The notes under the pieces: generated by a model
The model's input: only the letters and a program-made list of their open reading frames with translations
Told to the model about the DNA's origin: nothing
The model's database searches: none
Position numbers and translations under genes: made by a program
Part shown: positions 9,341-19,699 of the stretch, piece by piece
How the letters are laid out: each line of letters begins with the position of its first letter
Numbering within the stretch: position 1 is the first letter of the stretch
Source of the DNA: Caldilineaceae bacterium
GTDB taxonomy: Bacteria > Chloroflexota > Anaerolineae > Caldilineales > Caldilineaceae
Direction: 5' to 3'
Length of the DNA: 64,000 nt
Assembly: GCA_019637695.1 (NCBI GenBank)
Contig: JAHBVG010000005.1
Coordinates: forward strand, 62,001 to 126,000

Positions 9341-12331
9341 ATGAGACAACGTACGGCGCTTGCCAGTCTGATAGCCTTTGCGCTTTCAATGATCATCTTT
9401 ACGAGCGACAGCGCAGCGCAGACCGGGTGGAATCTTCTTTTCTGGCAACGTGAAGGTACTGAGACAAGCGCTGATCCTTCACCCCTTTACATGGCAGCGC
9501 TACAAGTGGATGGCACACCGATCACGCCCAATTCTGGGGTCGCGCCCCAGATCATCGGCGGTGAGGAAGCCGTCCCCGGCGCCTGGCCGTGGGTTGCTGC
9601 CATTGTGGATAGCCGCTATAGCAATGCATTCAGCGGATGGTATTGTGGCGGCACGCTGATCCACCCCAATTGGGTGCTGACCGCAGCGCATTGCACGTAT
9701 GGTTATGGCAACAATCCAAAACCCCCATCGGCGATTGATGTTGTGCTGGGCAGACACCAGCTCAGCCAGCCCGGCGGGGAACGTATCCCTGTTACCGAAA
9801 TCATACGCCACCCCAATTACAACAGCGCCACATTTAACTTTGATATTGCGCTGCTGCGCCTCAGCCAGCCATCAAGCTATGAACCGCTGGTGTTCGTCCC
9901 TGCCGATGATACGATCCTCAGCGCTGCGGGTGTCACTTCAATTGTGATCGGTTGGGGCGATACACGCACCAATGGCGCAGGCAGCTACTCGGATGTGCTT
10001 CGCCAGGTCTCGTTGCCCATTGTCTCCAATCAGACCTGTAACTCCTCGTACGGGGGATCGATCACCGAGAATATGCTCTGCGCTGGTTATTCCCAAGGGG
10101 GCAAGGATGCCTGCTCTGGTGACAGCGGCGGCCCTTTGATCGTTCCCCAATCCGAGGGGAGATGGATTCAGGCTGGCATCGTCAGTTGGGGCTATGATTG
10201 CGCGCTGCCTAACTATTATGGCGTCTATACCCGTATCTCGCGCTTCTCCCATTGGATCAACAGCCAGATCGGCGAGGTGATCATCTCGACGCCCACATCC
10301 GTGGCAACAGATCTTCCTTCGGCGACGCCATCGGCAACCCCCACCCCAACGTGGACATCCACCGACCTACCCACCGCCACGTCAACACCAACGGCGACGC
10401 CATCACCAACGGCGACTCCAACACCGACGTCAACATCGACATCAATTCCGACATCGACAGCAACACAGACGCCGACAGCAACACCGTTATTATCGCCTAC
10501 CCCCTCTCCTACGCTTACCCCTAAACAGATCAGCGCAGTGCGGATCAGCAACGTGCGAGATAGCGCCTTCAGCGTCTCCTGGTTGACCGAGAGTATCTTG
10601 ACCGGTGAGATCGTGGTGGCGAGTACGCCAGGTGAACTGCTGTCTAGCCCTCAAGTGATTCAGAGTGATGGCAGCAGCCGCGCCCATTTGGCGACAGTTA
10701 CAGGGCTGACGCCACAAGAAACGTACTATTTCTATGTGCGTTCCGGTGATCAAATCGAAGATAACGGCGGGGCTTACTATCAAGCAACCACCGGGCCAAC
10801 CCTATCCTTGCCGCTCTCGGATAACATCTACGGGCAGGTCTATGAAGAAGATGCCGGGGCCGCAGCCAATTGCCTCGTCCTCGTTGAGATTGTCAACGCC
10901 GATCTGTTAGGGAGCGCGGATGTCTCTGGCCTGCTCTCCACGCGCACGGATGGCGATGGTTACTGGTCTCTCAATCTGGGCAATGTGCGCACAGAGGATC
11001 TGGCGGGCTACTTCCTCTATTCGCCTGGCGGCGATTCCGTGGTCATAGCGGTGCATTGCGCGCCACAGCGCGGCGCTAACCTGATTGTGGATACGGCGAA
11101 CGATCATCCTGCGCCAGCGTTGACCGTGCGCCGGCTTGATTTGTTCAGCCGTGTCCTGGATAACGGCTGGAATTTCATTTCGCTGCCTGTGCAACCAATT
11201 GGCCGTTATAGCGCCGTAGAATTATGCGCGGATCTCAAAGTGAGTTCGAATGGCACTCCTGTGGAGATCGTGCGCTGGTCCAACCATGGCTGGGACGGGC
11301 ACATCTGCGGGGTGAAGGCCAACAACTTTGAGCTACAGACGGGCGCAGGTTATTTTGTACGCAACGCTGGCTCTGGGTTGTGGAAGATCGTGGGGACCGC
11401 GCCGGAAATGCAAACCACGCCGTCATACCAGTTGGGCTGGAACGGCGTGAGTGGCGGCGTTTGGGGTAAGAATGCCGCCGATCTCTGTGCTGCGGTTCCT
11501 GCGCCCGATCAAGGGGTTGAGGTTAACCGTTGGTATGCCAGCGGCTGGGAAGGACACATCTGCGGTCTTGGCTACAACAACTTTGCCGTCACAACTGGCA
11601 ATGGATACTTCTTGCGGGTGGCTGCTGGCGATAGGATTGCGGAACGCACATTGGCCGCCTTACCGCCGTCTGTCCCCATTAACGACGAGGATATCTTCGA
11701 TGTACGCATCACCAACCTGCGCGATGGCAGCGTCGCCATTTCGTGGCAGTCTCAGCTCGCTGCAATGGGGATGGTCACCTACGCTATCGATGGTCAGCCG
11801 GTGGGGAACAGCCACGACGTGCGCGGGGAAAATTTTGAGGACAAAATTCACTACGTCGTTCTTACCGGTCTCCTCCCTGAGACCGCCTACGCCTTCACCA
11901 TAGATTCTACCAGCACAGAGGGGAGCCACAGCCGGAGCGAGGGCGTCTTCACAACATTTCCCACATTGGCAGCGATTCCGCCTTCCCAATCGGCCTATGG
12001 GCGGGTCTTTTTGAACAATGGAACGACGCCAGCCGCAGGGCAGTTGATCCTCTTGACGGTGCAAGACGCCAACAATCAGGGATCGGCTGGCCGTTCACAT
12101 GCACTTTCGACGCTGACCGACGACAATGGCTATTGGTATGCCAATATTGGCAATGCGCGCGCAGAGAACGGCGAGCCTTTCCATGTTGATAGCAGGGATC
12201 TGATCGAGATCAGCGTGGTACGCGCAGACAACCCCATGACGACGTTGACCATCCCTGTTTCGACATCGTTCCCGGCTGCTCCTATTCATCTGGCAGACAA
12301 TCGCATCTTTGTCCCTATGATTTCTCGCTAG
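9341..12331 (+). CDS. Secreted trypsin-like serine protease with fibronectin-like modules
   Basis: Start at ATG 9341, preceded by GGCAGG; upstream TTG 9320 and ATG 9335 are alternatives. A signal peptide ([21 protein letters not shown]) is followed by an S1 trypsin domain: activation-site-like '[12 protein letters not shown]' (about 9550), His in 'TAAHC' (about 9680), Asp in 'DIALLRLS' (about 9842), Ser in 'CSGDSGGPL' (about 10115). A Thr/Pro linker (10280-10510) leads to two fibronectin-III-like modules separated by a duplicated unit with the shared pattern 'GW[DE]GHICG..NNF' (about 11160-11640). The extreme C-terminus is '[10 protein letters not shown]', nearly the same as that of the giant amylase at 40902. 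All three catalytic residues are present, so it should be an active extracellular protease. Its last 17 bases overlap the convergent tlyA gene. Confidence 0.85.
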   Translation: MRQRTALASLIAFALSMIIFTSDSAAQTGWNLLFWQREGTETSADPSPLYMAALQVDGTPITPNSGVAPQIIGGEEAVPGAWPWVAAIVDSRYSNAFSGWYCGGTLIHPNWVLTAAHCTYGYGNNPKPPSAIDVVLGRHQLSQPGGERIPVTEIIRHPNYNSATFNFDIALLRLSQPSSYEPLVFVPADDTILSAAGVTSIVIGWGDTRTNGAGSYSDVLRQVSLPIVSNQTCNSSYGGSITENMLCAGYSQGGKDACSGDSGGPLIVPQSEGRWIQAGIVSWGYDCALPNYYGVYTRISRFSHWINSQIGEVIISTPTSVATDLPSATPSATPTPTWTSTDLPTATSTPTATPSPTATPTPTSTSTSIPTSTATQTPTATPLLSPTPSPTLTPKQISAVRISNVRDSAFSVSWLTESILTGEIVVASTPGELLSSPQVIQSDGSSRAHLATVTGLTPQETYYFYVRSGDQIEDNGGAYYQATTGPTLSLPLSDNIYGQVYEEDAGAAANCLVLVEIVNADLLGSADVSGLLSTRTDGDGYWSLNLGNVRTEDLAGYFLYSPGGDSVVIAVHCAPQRGANLIVDTANDHPAPALTVRRLDLFSRVLDNGWNFISLPVQPIGRYSAVELCADLKVSSNGTPVEIVRWSNHGWDGHICGVKANNFELQTGAGYFVRNAGSGLWKIVGTAPEMQTTPSYQLGWNGVSGGVWGKNAADLCAAVPAPDQGVEVNRWYASGWEGHICGLGYNNFAVTTGNGYFLRVAAGDRIAERTLAALPPSVPINDEDIFDVRITNLRDGSVAISWQSQLAAMGMVTYAIDGQPVGNSHDVRGENFEDKIHYVVLTGLLPETAYAFTIDSTSTEGSHSRSEGVFTTFPTLAAIPPSQSAYGRVFLNNGTTPAAGQLILLTVQDANNQGSAGRSHALSTLTDDNGYWYANIGNARAENGEPFHVDSRDLIEISVVRADNPMTTLTIPVSTSFPAAPIHLADNRIFVPMISR

Positions 12332-13133
12332 CCTTTAACTCATCCGCCTTTGCCAGCGTCTGCGCAATCGCCTGGAAAATATCGATTTCATCTCCATCTC
12401 GACGCAGCCAGATGAGAAACTCTATGTTGCCTGCGGGTCCTGGCGCAGGGGAAGCGGTGAGGCCAGCGACACGCAGAGAATGGGTATGGGCGAGGGCGAT
12501 GGCATCCTCGATTACCTGGCGGTGGATCTTGCTGTCGCGCACCACGCCGCCCTTGCCCACATTTTGCCGCCCCGCCTCAAATTGCGGTTTGATCAATGCG
12601 ATCACCATACCGTTGGTCGCGAGCAAGCGAAGCGTGGGCGGCAATACCAGGCTCAGGCCGATGAAACTGGCATCGATCACCGCCAGGTCCACAAGCGTAT
12701 TACCGGGCAGCGCGTCCAAATGGCGGATGTTGGTGCGTTCGAGGGGGATCACCCGTTCATCCTGGCGGAGTTTCCAGGCCAGTTGGCCGTAGCCCACATC
12801 CACCGCGTAGATTCGGGCTACGCCCCTTTGCAGCAGACAATCGGTGAATCCGCCGGTGCTGGCGCCCACATCCACGGCGGTTAAGCCGCCGACATCGAGT
12901 GCGAATTCATCCAGCGCCGCCTCTAACTTGAGACCGCCGCGGCTTACATATTTCAACTGCGCCCGCACGCGGATCGCGGCATCCACCGGCACAGGCTGCC
13001 CAGGTTTGTCCACAACTTGCTCATCGACCAGCACTTCCCCGGCCATGATCAGCCGGCGTCCTTGCTCGCGGCTCTCGACCAGCGCTCGATCCACCAGCAG
13101 CCGATCCAGCCGTTCCTTCACCTTTTTCGCCAT
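12315..13133 (-). CDS. tlyA: TlyA-family rRNA 2'-O-methyltransferase (hemolysin A-like)
   Basis: A 272-residue protein with an N-terminal S4 RNA-binding domain ('[19 protein letters not shown]', 'AGEVLVD') followed by an FtsJ-like Rossmann methyltransferase domain ('[19 protein letters not shown]', '[16 protein letters not shown]'). TlyA proteins 2'-O-methylate cytidines in 16S and 23S rRNA in mycobacteria; many genomes label them hemolysins. Length and motif order fit the family well. Its stop lies inside the 3' end of the trypsin gene on the other strand. Confidence 0.88.
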   Translation of the reverse strand: MAKKVKERLDRLLVDRALVESREQGRRLIMAGEVLVDEQVVDKPGQPVPVDAAIRVRAQLKYVSRGGLKLEAALDEFALDVGGLTAVDVGASTGGFTDCLLQRGVARIYAVDVGYGQLAWKLRQDERVIPLERTNIRHLDALPGNTLVDLAVIDASFIGLSLVLPPTLRLLATNGMVIALIKPQFEAGRQNVGKGGVVRDSKIHRQVIEDAIALAHTHSLRVAGLTASPAPGPAGNIEFLIWLRRDGDEIDIFQAIAQTLAKADELKASEKS

Positions 13134-13182
13134 CTTCCCTGACTTTCTATCGTCATCCGCTATCCTCAGAAAGCTCCCGATT

Positions 13183-13211
13183 TTGACGGGAGGCGATGGC
13201 TACAGTATGAT
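13183..13211 (+). promoter_or_regulatory. Promoter of the UbiA-family gene
   Basis: TTGACG at 13183-13188 and TATGAT at 13206-13211 with exactly 17 bases between them, about 70 bases upstream of the ATG at 13283. Confidence 0.6.
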
Positions 13212-13282
13212 CGATGCGCTCGATCAAGGGCAAATTATCACTGTTTGTGGTCGTCAAAATCGATCACGGGAAAGCATGAAGG

Positions 13283-14233
13283 ATGAAGAATTCATCGAAA
13301 CCGATTTCTCCGGTGCCCGCAACCGCTGCACACAGAGGGGATGCCAGCAGCGTTGGTCAAAATCTGCGCGGGCTTGTCAAGACCATGCGCATGAAACAGT
13401 GGATCAAGAATGTCTTTGTGCTGGCGCCGCTGGTCTTTGACGGCAAACTTTTTGAACCCGACATGTTGCTGCGAGCGCTGACAGCCGTACTCTGTTTTTG
13501 TCTTGCATCCAGTAGCGTCTATTTGCTCAACGACCTCGTTGATATTGAAAAGGATCGCCAACATCCGCGCAAGCGGCTGCGTCCTTTGCCCAATGGACAA
13601 CTAAACCCCAGGCTGGCGATGGTGAGTTCGATCCTCTTTGCCATCGCTGGTGTGGCTATCCTGACGACGATTCACTTGTGGGCGGGTCTTTTGGTGGCTG
13701 CGTACCTTGTCCTCAACATCGCCTACAGTTTCTTCCTTAAGAATCTTGTCATCATCGACGTGATGATGATAGCGCTCTTCTTTGAACTGCGGTTGTTAAC
13801 CGGCGTGGTGGTGGTGGATGTGCAGAATTTTAGCCCCTGGCTTTATGTTTGCACGACCCTGCTCTTCCTTTTTATTGGTTTTGGCAAACGTCGCCACGAG
13901 ATTGCGTTGCTGGAAGAGAGCGCGGCGAATCATCGCGCCAGCCTTGAACACTACAACCTGCCCTTCCTCGATCAAATGATTGGCATTGTCACCACAAGCG
14001 CGTTGCTGGCCTATACGCTTTATTCCTTTGAGGCGCAGACCGCGCTGGCTCGGGATGGGCAAATGTTGCTGACTGTGCCCTTTGTACTCTATGGACTCTT
14101 CCGCTATCTCTATCTGATCCACGTGCGCAAACTCGGCGGCGCACCCGAAGAAATGCTCCTCCAGGATCGGCCACTCGCCTTGTCGGTGCTGCTATTTGGC
14201 ATCTCCGTTGTGGCGGTGATCTATTTTCGGTGA
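13283..14233 (+). CDS. UbiA-family prenyltransferase, decaprenyl-phosphate phosphoribosyltransferase-like
   Basis: A 316-residue membrane protein with about eight to nine helices. The family start 'LRGLVKTMRMKQWIKNVFV', the first Asp-rich motif 'NDLVDIEKDRQHPRKRLRPL' and the polar 'YSFFLKNLVIIDV' loop match UbiA enzymes of the DPPR-synthase subgroup (Rv3806c-like), which transfer phosphoribose to polyprenyl phosphate as a first step to decaprenyl-phospho-arabinose. The conserved 'LRGL..' segment begins before the internal ATGs at 13385-13391, so the start at 13283 is kept. Partner enzymes (DprE1/DprE2) are not in the window, so the exact donor is inferred. Confidence 0.75.
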   Translation: MKNSSKPISPVPATAAHRGDASSVGQNLRGLVKTMRMKQWIKNVFVLAPLVFDGKLFEPDMLLRALTAVLCFCLASSSVYLLNDLVDIEKDRQHPRKRLRPLPNGQLNPRLAMVSSILFAIAGVAILTTIHLWAGLLVAAYLVLNIAYSFFLKNLVIIDVMMIALFFELRLLTGVVVVDVQNFSPWLYVCTTLLFLFIGFGKRRHEIALLEESAANHRASLEHYNLPFLDQMIGIVTTSALLAYTLYSFEAQTALARDGQMLLTVPFVLYGLFRYLYLIHVRKLGGAPEEMLLQDRPLALSVLLFGISVVAVIYFR

Positions 14234-14234
14234 T

Positions 14235-14276
14235 TGGGGATTGGTGAGTGGGGATTGGTGACTGGGGATTGGGCGC
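14235..14276. repeat. 14-nt (2 x 7) tandem repeat, TGGGGATTGGTGAC family
   Basis: Three copies of a 14-nt unit TGGGGATTGGTGAG/C follow the stop codon of the UbiA gene by one base. Each unit is made of two similar heptamers (TGGGGAT, TGGTGAG). The same unit occurs at 62621-62697 next to the GNAT gene. Confidence 0.8.
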
Positions 14277-14291
14277 TGAAGGTTGAGATTC

Positions 14292-14324
14292 AAAGGGGAA
14301 GGCGCTCTCGCCCTCCCCTTTTTT
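14292..14324 (+). terminator. Rho-independent terminator after the UbiA gene
   Basis: The stem AAAGGGGAAGGCG (14292-14304) pairs with 14309-14321 with one mismatch and a 4-base loop, followed by a T-run. Confidence 0.8.
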
Positions 14325-14419
14325 GCCCTCAATCTCTATCACCGCAGTACAATTCATCTACGCACTACGTGTATTGACAAACGAGATTAGATAGTAATGG
14401 CTTCGACATGGTACGGGTT

Positions 14420-14464
14420 CCGCTTGCTGAACCCTCTGGCGCAGCAAGCGGACGCTGCGTCCGC
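14420..14464. other. Two overlapping, mutually exclusive hairpins
   Basis: Bases 14420-14429 pair with 14442-14451 (10-bp stem, CCGCTTGCTG). Bases 14448-14453 pair with 14459-14464 (GCGGAC/GTCCGC). The stems share 14448-14451, so both cannot form at once. They lie just beyond the stop of the minus-strand PHP gene and may act in its termination. Confidence 0.5.
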
Positions 14465-14494
14465 CAGCGCCCCTACGATGTGTACTATCGTCAA

Positions 14495-16318
14495 CTACGC
14501 ACCAGCCGCCTCTTCCGCTTCAACAAATTGCGCCCACGGACCTTCCATGCCGTCTTCGGTGACGCCGTAGAAGACGCGGATGTTGCCATTCTCGCGCAAT
14601 GCCAGGTCGTAGCGGACTTTGCCCGCTCGTTTGTCAGAGCGCACAAGGCCGACATTCCCCTTCCACACGATCTTGTTCGGATCGACCGGTTGATCCTCAG
14701 CCTGAGCAATGGCATAGTTCCACAATTTGCGCGCCCCTTTGCGGGTGACGTTGCTCACAGAACGTCCGTTGCGCATATCACGCACCACATAATAATGAGT
14801 GCCGCCACGTAGATCCGAAGCCACCAGTTCCACGCCCATCTGTGGCAGATAGAATGGATCGTCGGAGACTGGCGGAGGGACGGTCCCATTTTTGGCGATC
14901 TGAGGTAGAGGCTGCGCCGATCGTTGCTTTCGTCCACCGTCGGCGGCTGTGGGCGAGGATGATTTACCAGCCTTGCCCACCTCGGCCCCATGTGATTCCA
15001 AAACGAGGGCCACGATCTCATCGCGCACAGCTAGATCGGTCTCGGCGTCGTTGCGCACGTAGAACTTAGAACCATCCAGGCAGTAAGGCTTATCTTCGCC
15101 CTCGCTCACGCTGACGCGCAAGGCTTTAACATTTTCGCTTTGTACTATCTCGTACTTCACCTCCATCGGAGGCGTTAACCGTTCGCTCAGCGCTTCGGTG
15201 ATCTCTTTCTGCACCTGCGCCGGATTGGCAAGCCCTTTGATCGGTCCTTTGCGCAGACTGGCGCCGATATAGACCACGCCTCCGTCTGTGTTGGCAAACG
15301 CGCAAATATCAGCGAGGACAGCCGCCTGGCGTCCGCCCTGCTTGTTCGCCGATTCGTGGAAACTCTGTACCATATTGGCGCCTTCACTGCGTGCCACGGC
15401 CAGATAATCGATCACCTTGTCTTTGGGTCGATACGAACGGATGCGATCATAGTGCTTGCTGCCCAACAGATCCTGGATGGCCTCGAACGACGGCTCGGGC
15501 AGCAATAACTCTGTCACCCGTTCGCCGACACCCAATCGCTTGGGATTCTTGGGATCGGTGGTAAGGCGGTGGGCGTCGCTGCCTTGCAAACAGTGCATAC
15601 GCCGCGCATACTCTGGCTTGGAGCCGTTGAAGAAGCGCGAAGTTGCGCCCCGGCTCCGGTTGTCCAGATCGGTCACTTCCAATGCCAGCAAGTGTTCGTT
15701 CTGGGTATAAGCGATCTTCGTCTGCCCGCCAAAGGGGAAATTGCGCATAGCCACACCGTGGGTGCTGTTGGCATGGGCTGCAATGACTAGACCACCTGCT
15801 TTGCGGATCACTTCGTAGGCGGTAAGCACATCGGTGCTGGCGCCGGTCTCGGTCGAACCAAGATCCAATTTCTCCGCCGGGACATTCAGCGTCAGCAAAA
15901 TGTGTTCAAGCTGGCGAATGCTCGTCTCGGGCGGGAAGATGCCCAAGATATGGAAGCCAAAGGTAGCCGTGAATTCAAAGCCTGGCAACACGAGGACTTT
16001 GTTCGCCAGGCGTCGCCACTCTTCCAGCCGTTCCTTCTCCTCAGGGTGGAGCCGTCCTTGCGCTTCGAGACGACTTAACCACTCAATTTCCCTGCGAATC
16101 TCCGCCACCCCGGCCACTGTGTTGTGATCCGTAATGGCGATGATGTCCAATTCCTTCTCGGCTGCTTTGCGCAGCCACTCCAAATAAGTAATCCCAGGCT
16201 GCTCATAGTCGTGTGACGCTGGCGTATGCAGGTGGAGATCCACCTTATACCAGCTCAACTTGGGCGGCGCCTGGTTCTCAACTTGGCGATTTGTATTCGT
16301 TTTTTTTCTCCTACTCAC
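14495..16318 (-). CDS. PHP phosphoesterase fused to AlbA_2 (Schlafen-type) domain
   Basis: A 607-residue protein. Residues ~22-290 are a PHP domain with most metal ligands visible: '[11 protein letters not shown]', 'IAITDHNT', 'LPGFEFTA', 'AAHANSTHG', 'LQGSDAHR'. Residues ~300-430 form an AlbA_2/Schlafen-type putative nucleic-acid-binding domain: '[18 protein letters not shown]', 'FYVRNDAET'. A low-complexity linker leads to a C-terminal ~110-residue domain ('[14 protein letters not shown]', '[20 protein letters not shown]') that I do not recognise. PHP domains hydrolyse phosphoesters (polymerase proofreading, trinucleotide phosphatases, nucleases); AlbA_2 domains occur in regulators and in some phage-defence proteins. 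A nucleic-acid-processing or nucleotide-signalling enzyme is a reasonable inference. It appears to be transcribed alone from a promoter about 450 bases upstream. Confidence 0.75.
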   Translation of the reverse strand: MSRRKKTNTNRQVENQAPPKLSWYKVDLHLHTPASHDYEQPGITYLEWLRKAAEKELDIIAITDHNTVAGVAEIRREIEWLSRLEAQGRLHPEEKERLEEWRRLANKVLVLPGFEFTATFGFHILGIFPPETSIRQLEHILLTLNVPAEKLDLGSTETGASTDVLTAYEVIRKAGGLVIAAHANSTHGVAMRNFPFGGQTKIAYTQNEHLLALEVTDLDNRSRGATSRFFNGSKPEYARRMHCLQGSDAHRLTTDPKNPKRLGVGERVTELLLPEPSFEAIQDLLGSKHYDRIRSYRPKDKVIDYLAVARSEGANMVQSFHESANKQGGRQAAVLADICAFANTDGGVVYIGASLRKGPIKGLANPAQVQKEITEALSERLTPPMEVKYEIVQSENVKALRVSVSEGEDKPYCLDGSKFYVRNDAETDLAVRDEIVALVLESHGAEVGKAGKSSSPTAADGGRKQRSAQPLPQIAKNGTVPPPVSDDPFYLPQMGVELVASDLRGGTHYYVVRDMRNGRSVSNVTRKGARKLWNYAIAQAEDQPVDPNKIVWKGNVGLVRSDKRAGKVRYDLALRENGNIRVFYGVTEDGMEGPWAQFVEAEEAAGA

Positions 16319-16762
16319 GAAACCATCACATTCCTTTCATCAGCGGCTGGTTTCGTTTCAGGGGCTTCTGGCCGTCTTCACCGGTGAAACAACAATTCCG
16401 ATTTCGGTCTGGTAGAGCAGCTTATTACCCTGGCGCTGTCGTTGTCACAGCGGGTGAAATCGTAGGGCAATCAAGACAACCAAACAAATCTGCTTTGGGG
16501 CAGAAAATTCAACCGAAGAACCGGTATTCGGTCAATAAACTACGGTCTGACGTAGCTCCCGAATCGGCTTCATCTTTAAATGCGCTCGTTCAATAAGGGT
16601 CAAAAGAGCGCACCCGGTGCAAAGCGGCTTGGATCTCACCTGAATCTAAAATATCCAGCCGTCGTTTGCGCAGCCCGATGGGGGCTGCCTTAACACACGT
16701 TCAAAAACAATCGTCAACCCCAACCTGTGGATTGACGTCGGGTGAGCAAAATTCACCCTGTT
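16319..16762 (-). ncRNA. Candidate structured leader or small RNA upstream of the PHP gene
   Basis: About 440 bases without a convincing gene on either strand lie between a strong minus-strand promoter (16767-16794) and the PHP start. Three consecutive hairpins sit at the start of the predicted transcript: 16740-16745/16753-16758 (GGGTGA/TCACCC), 16712-16717/16732-16737 (CGTCAA/TTGACG) and 16670-16676/16682-16688 (GCAGCCC/GGGCTGC). I could not match the sequence to RNase P RNA, tmRNA or a known riboswitch. It could be an independent RNA or a long 5' leader. Confidence 0.4.
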
Positions 16763-16766
16763 TCCA

Positions 16767-16794
16767 ATTATACACTATCACGAACAGAACTCAA
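16767..16794 (-). promoter_or_regulatory. Strong promoter reading toward the PHP gene
   Basis: On the minus strand TTGAGT (16789-16794) and a perfect TATAAT (16767-16772) are separated by 16 bases. The predicted start is near 16760, at the first hairpin of the leader. Confidence 0.65.
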
Positions 16795-16817
16795 CATTAT
16801 GTCTACTAGAAATGAAA

Positions 16818-19454
16818 TTACTCGGTCTGCGCTGAAGCAGCGGCATAGGTTACCTTCTCTACTGGCTGATCCGTTTGCTCATTACCCCCATCACTGGCCT
16901 GCTTCTCGACCAACGCAACCGTCGCCGCCTCCTCACTCTTTGCAGTCGATTTCTCCAAAGCGGCAGCCAGCACTTCGTCAACCGTCTCAACCAGAACAAA
17001 CTTCATCTCGTCGCGCACATTTTCGGGCAGGTCCTCTAGATCTGGTTCGTTGCCCGCTGGCATGATCACAGTATCCAGACCGGCGCGCGCCGCTGCCAAC
17101 ACTTTCTCCTTTAAGCCGCCGATGGGCAATACTTTGCCGCGCAAGGTGACCTCGCCGGTCATGCCAACATTTGGCCTGACAGATCGCCCGGTGAGGAGGC
17201 TGGCCAGCGCTGTGACCATGGTGACGCCCGCGCTAGGACCATCCTTGGGCAGTGAGCCGGCGGGGATGTGCAGGTGAATGTCCACTTCTTCAAAGAATTT
17301 TGGATCGATTTTCAACGCCTGGGCGCGACTGCGGACATAGCTAAGCGCAGCCTGAGCGCTCTCTTTCATCACATCGCCCAGTTGACCCGTGAGCAGGAAG
17401 CCCTTTTTGCCCGGCATTTTGGTCGCTTCAAAGAAGAGGATGTCGCCGCCGGTCATCGTCCATGAAAGGCCCACCGCCACCCCAGGGATCTGGAGTCGAT
17501 CCGCGATCTCCTCGCTCTCGAATTTCCGTTTGCCCAGGTAGATAGGCAAAGAGGGGGCGTCGATCACTAACGGTTCAGAGGCTGCATCCGCGGCAATTTT
17601 GGCCGCCACCTTGCGGCAAACTTTGCCGATCTGCCGTTCCAAATTACGCACACCCGCCTCGCGTGTATAGCCTTGCACCATCTCACGCAGCGCTTTCTCG
17701 GTGAAGGTGACTTCGCCAACGCGCAGGCCATTTTCTTTGATTTGGCGCGGCGCCAGGTACTGTTGGGCGATGTTAACCTTTTCATCCTCGGTGTAGCTGC
17801 TGAGGAAGATGATCTCCATACGGTCGCGCAGCGGGCCAGGGATCGTGTCGAGTACGTTGGCGGTGGTGATGAACATCACCTGGCTTAGATCGAAAGGAAC
17901 GTCGAGGTAGTGATCGCGGAACTCGCGGTTCTGCTCAGGATCGAGTACTTCAAGGAGGGCGCTGGTCGGGTCGCCGCGGAAATCTCGCCCGAGCTTGTCC
18001 ACTTCGTCGAGCATAAAGACGGGATTTTTGCTCTCGACGCGGCGCAGGCTTTGGATCACACGGCCAGGCATAGCGCCAATGTAAGTGCGCCGGAAGCCGC
18101 GGATCTCGGCTTCATCGCGCACACCGCCCAGGGCCAGCCGCACAAATTTTCGGTCGGTGGCGCGGGCAATGCTGATCCCCAGACTGGTCTTGCCTACGCC
18201 GGGCGGTCCGACAAAACAGAGGACGACGCCCTCACGTTCGCGGCGGATCTTGTCGCGCACATCCTCTTCGGCTTCGCTGCCGCGCTCCTCTTTACGGTCC
18301 GAGCGCAGTTTGCGCACGGCGAGATATTCGAGGATGCGATCCTTGATCTCGCTCAACCCATAGTGATCTTCGTCCAATACCTGGCGGGCATGGTTAATGT
18401 CGAGATTGTCGTCGGTGATCTTCTGCCAGGGCAGGCTTACCATCAAATCCAGATAGGTCTTGATCACACTGTATTCAGCTGCCTGGATCGGCATCCGGCG
18501 CATGCGTCCTAGTTCGCGCAGGGCTTCTTTCTGGGCCTCTTCGGGCATACTGGCTGCTTCGATCCGTTCTTCTAGCTCGCGGATATCAGCCGCTTGCTCA
18601 TCTTCTTCGCCCAACTCACGTTGAATTGCCTTCAACTGTTCGCGCAGGAAGAAATCGCGCTGCATTCGCTCCATCTCGCCTTGGGCCTGAGATTGGATCT
18701 TGTGCCCTAATTCGAGGACATCGACCTCTTTGTTAAGGAGTTGGGTGAGGCGAAGCAACTTCTCTTGAACGCTGTCGATCTGGAGGATACTCTGTGCATC
18801 GGCCAGCTCCAGACGCATGCTGCTGGCGACGAGATAGGCCAGTTGGCGTGCATTCTCGACGTTCGCCGCCATCACAGCCAGTTCGTCAGGCATCTGCCCG
18901 TCGAGTTCCACCAGACGGCGGAAGAGGTCTTGTACAGCGCGGGTGAGCGCTTCTACTTCCAAATTCTCTTCAATGGTCTCTGGCAAGACTTCGACCCGTG
19001 CGCGCAGATAGGGTTTTTCCTGAATGTATTCCTTCACGCGGATGCGTTCCAGCCCTTGCACCGCCAGACGGATGGTGCCATCCGGCGCCTTGAGGACGCG
19101 ATGAACCTGGGCCGCTGTGCCGATCTCGTAGATATCGGCGGGCAGCGGCTCTTCCATGCTCTCGTCTTTGCTTGTGACAAGGGCTATGATTCGGCTCTCA
19201 GGCAATGCATCTTCGACAAGGCTGATACTGCGTTGTTGGCCGATTGTCAACGGCAGCCACATCATGGGGTAGACGACTACGCCGCGTAAGGGCAGCACTG
19301 GCAAATCATCTGAGATCATCGATTGTCCTTTAGTTTCGACCTCGGTTTCAGCAGTGTTGCCGTTGCTGTATTCGTTAGATTCATAGACTAATTCGCTATC
19401 ATCTTCGTCTTCGAACCAGAGCATATCGTCTAAATGATCGTTGTCCACACTCAT
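16818..19454 (-). CDS. lon: ATP-dependent protease Lon (LonA type)
   Basis: About 878 residues in the standard order: an acidic N-terminal extension, a LAN substrate domain ('[13 protein letters not shown]'), helical '[16 protein letters not shown]', an AAA+ domain with Walker A '[11 protein letters not shown]' (about residue 415) and Walker B '[11 protein letters not shown]', and a C-terminal protease domain with the Ser in '[10 protein letters not shown]' (about 740) and Lys in '[10 protein letters not shown]' (about 782). Lon degrades misfolded and regulatory proteins in the cytoplasm. The ATG at 19454 is preferred over a preceding TTG. The Asp/Glu-rich first ~45 residues are longer than in typical Lon and may be a lineage feature. 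No CIRCE-type operator is seen upstream. Confidence 0.95.
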   Translation of the reverse strand: MSVDNDHLDDMLWFEDEDDSELVYESNEYSNGNTAETEVETKGQSMISDDLPVLPLRGVVVYPMMWLPLTIGQQRSISLVEDALPESRIIALVTSKDESMEEPLPADIYEIGTAAQVHRVLKAPDGTIRLAVQGLERIRVKEYIQEKPYLRARVEVLPETIEENLEVEALTRAVQDLFRRLVELDGQMPDELAVMAANVENARQLAYLVASSMRLELADAQSILQIDSVQEKLLRLTQLLNKEVDVLELGHKIQSQAQGEMERMQRDFFLREQLKAIQRELGEEDEQAADIRELEERIEAASMPEEAQKEALRELGRMRRMPIQAAEYSVIKTYLDLMVSLPWQKITDDNLDINHARQVLDEDHYGLSEIKDRILEYLAVRKLRSDRKEERGSEAEEDVRDKIRREREGVVLCFVGPPGVGKTSLGISIARATDRKFVRLALGGVRDEAEIRGFRRTYIGAMPGRVIQSLRRVESKNPVFMLDEVDKLGRDFRGDPTSALLEVLDPEQNREFRDHYLDVPFDLSQVMFITTANVLDTIPGPLRDRMEIIFLSSYTEDEKVNIAQQYLAPRQIKENGLRVGEVTFTEKALREMVQGYTREAGVRNLERQIGKVCRKVAAKIAADAASEPLVIDAPSLPIYLGKRKFESEEIADRLQIPGVAVGLSWTMTGGDILFFEATKMPGKKGFLLTGQLGDVMKESAQAALSYVRSRAQALKIDPKFFEEVDIHLHIPAGSLPKDGPSAGVTMVTALASLLTGRSVRPNVGMTGEVTLRGKVLPIGGLKEKVLAAARAGLDTVIMPAGNEPDLEDLPENVRDEMKFVLVETVDEVLAAALEKSTAKSEEAATVALVEKQASDGGNEQTDQPVEKVTYAAASAQTE

Positions 19455-19564
19455 CAATCGCTCATTCCTGAGGTTTGGATACAGTAAAGAGGATGGCTAC
19501 CTTACTGCTGTAAGCCTTGACTTTCTTACCCGTTTGGTGGCGTTGAACTCTCCTCGCGTTGGCT

Positions 19565-19592
19565 ATTGTACCATATCTATACAAAACCGAAA
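19565..19592 (-). promoter_or_regulatory. Possible lon promoter
   Basis: On the minus strand TACAAT (19565-19570) has a weak -35-like TTTCGG (19587-19592) 16 bases upstream, in an AT-rich interval. The -35 match is poor. Confidence 0.35.
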
Positions 19593-19657
19593 GTGTAACG
19601 GCTACCTATTTGTGTCATCGCTGCCAGTGGATGACGGTATAAATATGGTTACAAATA

Positions 19658-19697
19658 TAGTGCGTAGTGCGTATATCCGTTTACGCACTACGCACTA
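19658..19697. repeat. TAGTGCG heptamer repeat with inverted copy
   Basis: TAGTGCG occurs twice in tandem at 19658-19671, and the 16-base arm 19658-19673 is perfectly complementary to 19682-19697 with an 8-base loop. It lies directly after the stop of the histidine kinase gene. The same unit occurs at 26054. Confidence 0.85.
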
Positions 19698-19699
19698 CG

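Noticed and set aside
13276..13440. ATG at 13276 with a better-placed purine-rich stretch than the UbiA start at 13283
   Set aside because: Its frame runs only to 13440 with no family resemblance, while the frame from 13283 continues into a complete UbiA protein.
14396..14500. GGCTTCGACATGG and AACTACGCACCAGCCGCC on the plus strand, tmRNA-like words
   Set aside because: The distance and order do not fit tmRNA, no stop follows the putative tag, and the second word is antisense to the PHP gene's last codons.
16658..16669. GCAAACGACGGC on the minus strand, like the tag-start of tmRNA
   Set aside because: The codons that follow give ANDGWIF-stop instead of an ALAA end, and no tRNA-like T-arm or CCA end was found nearby.
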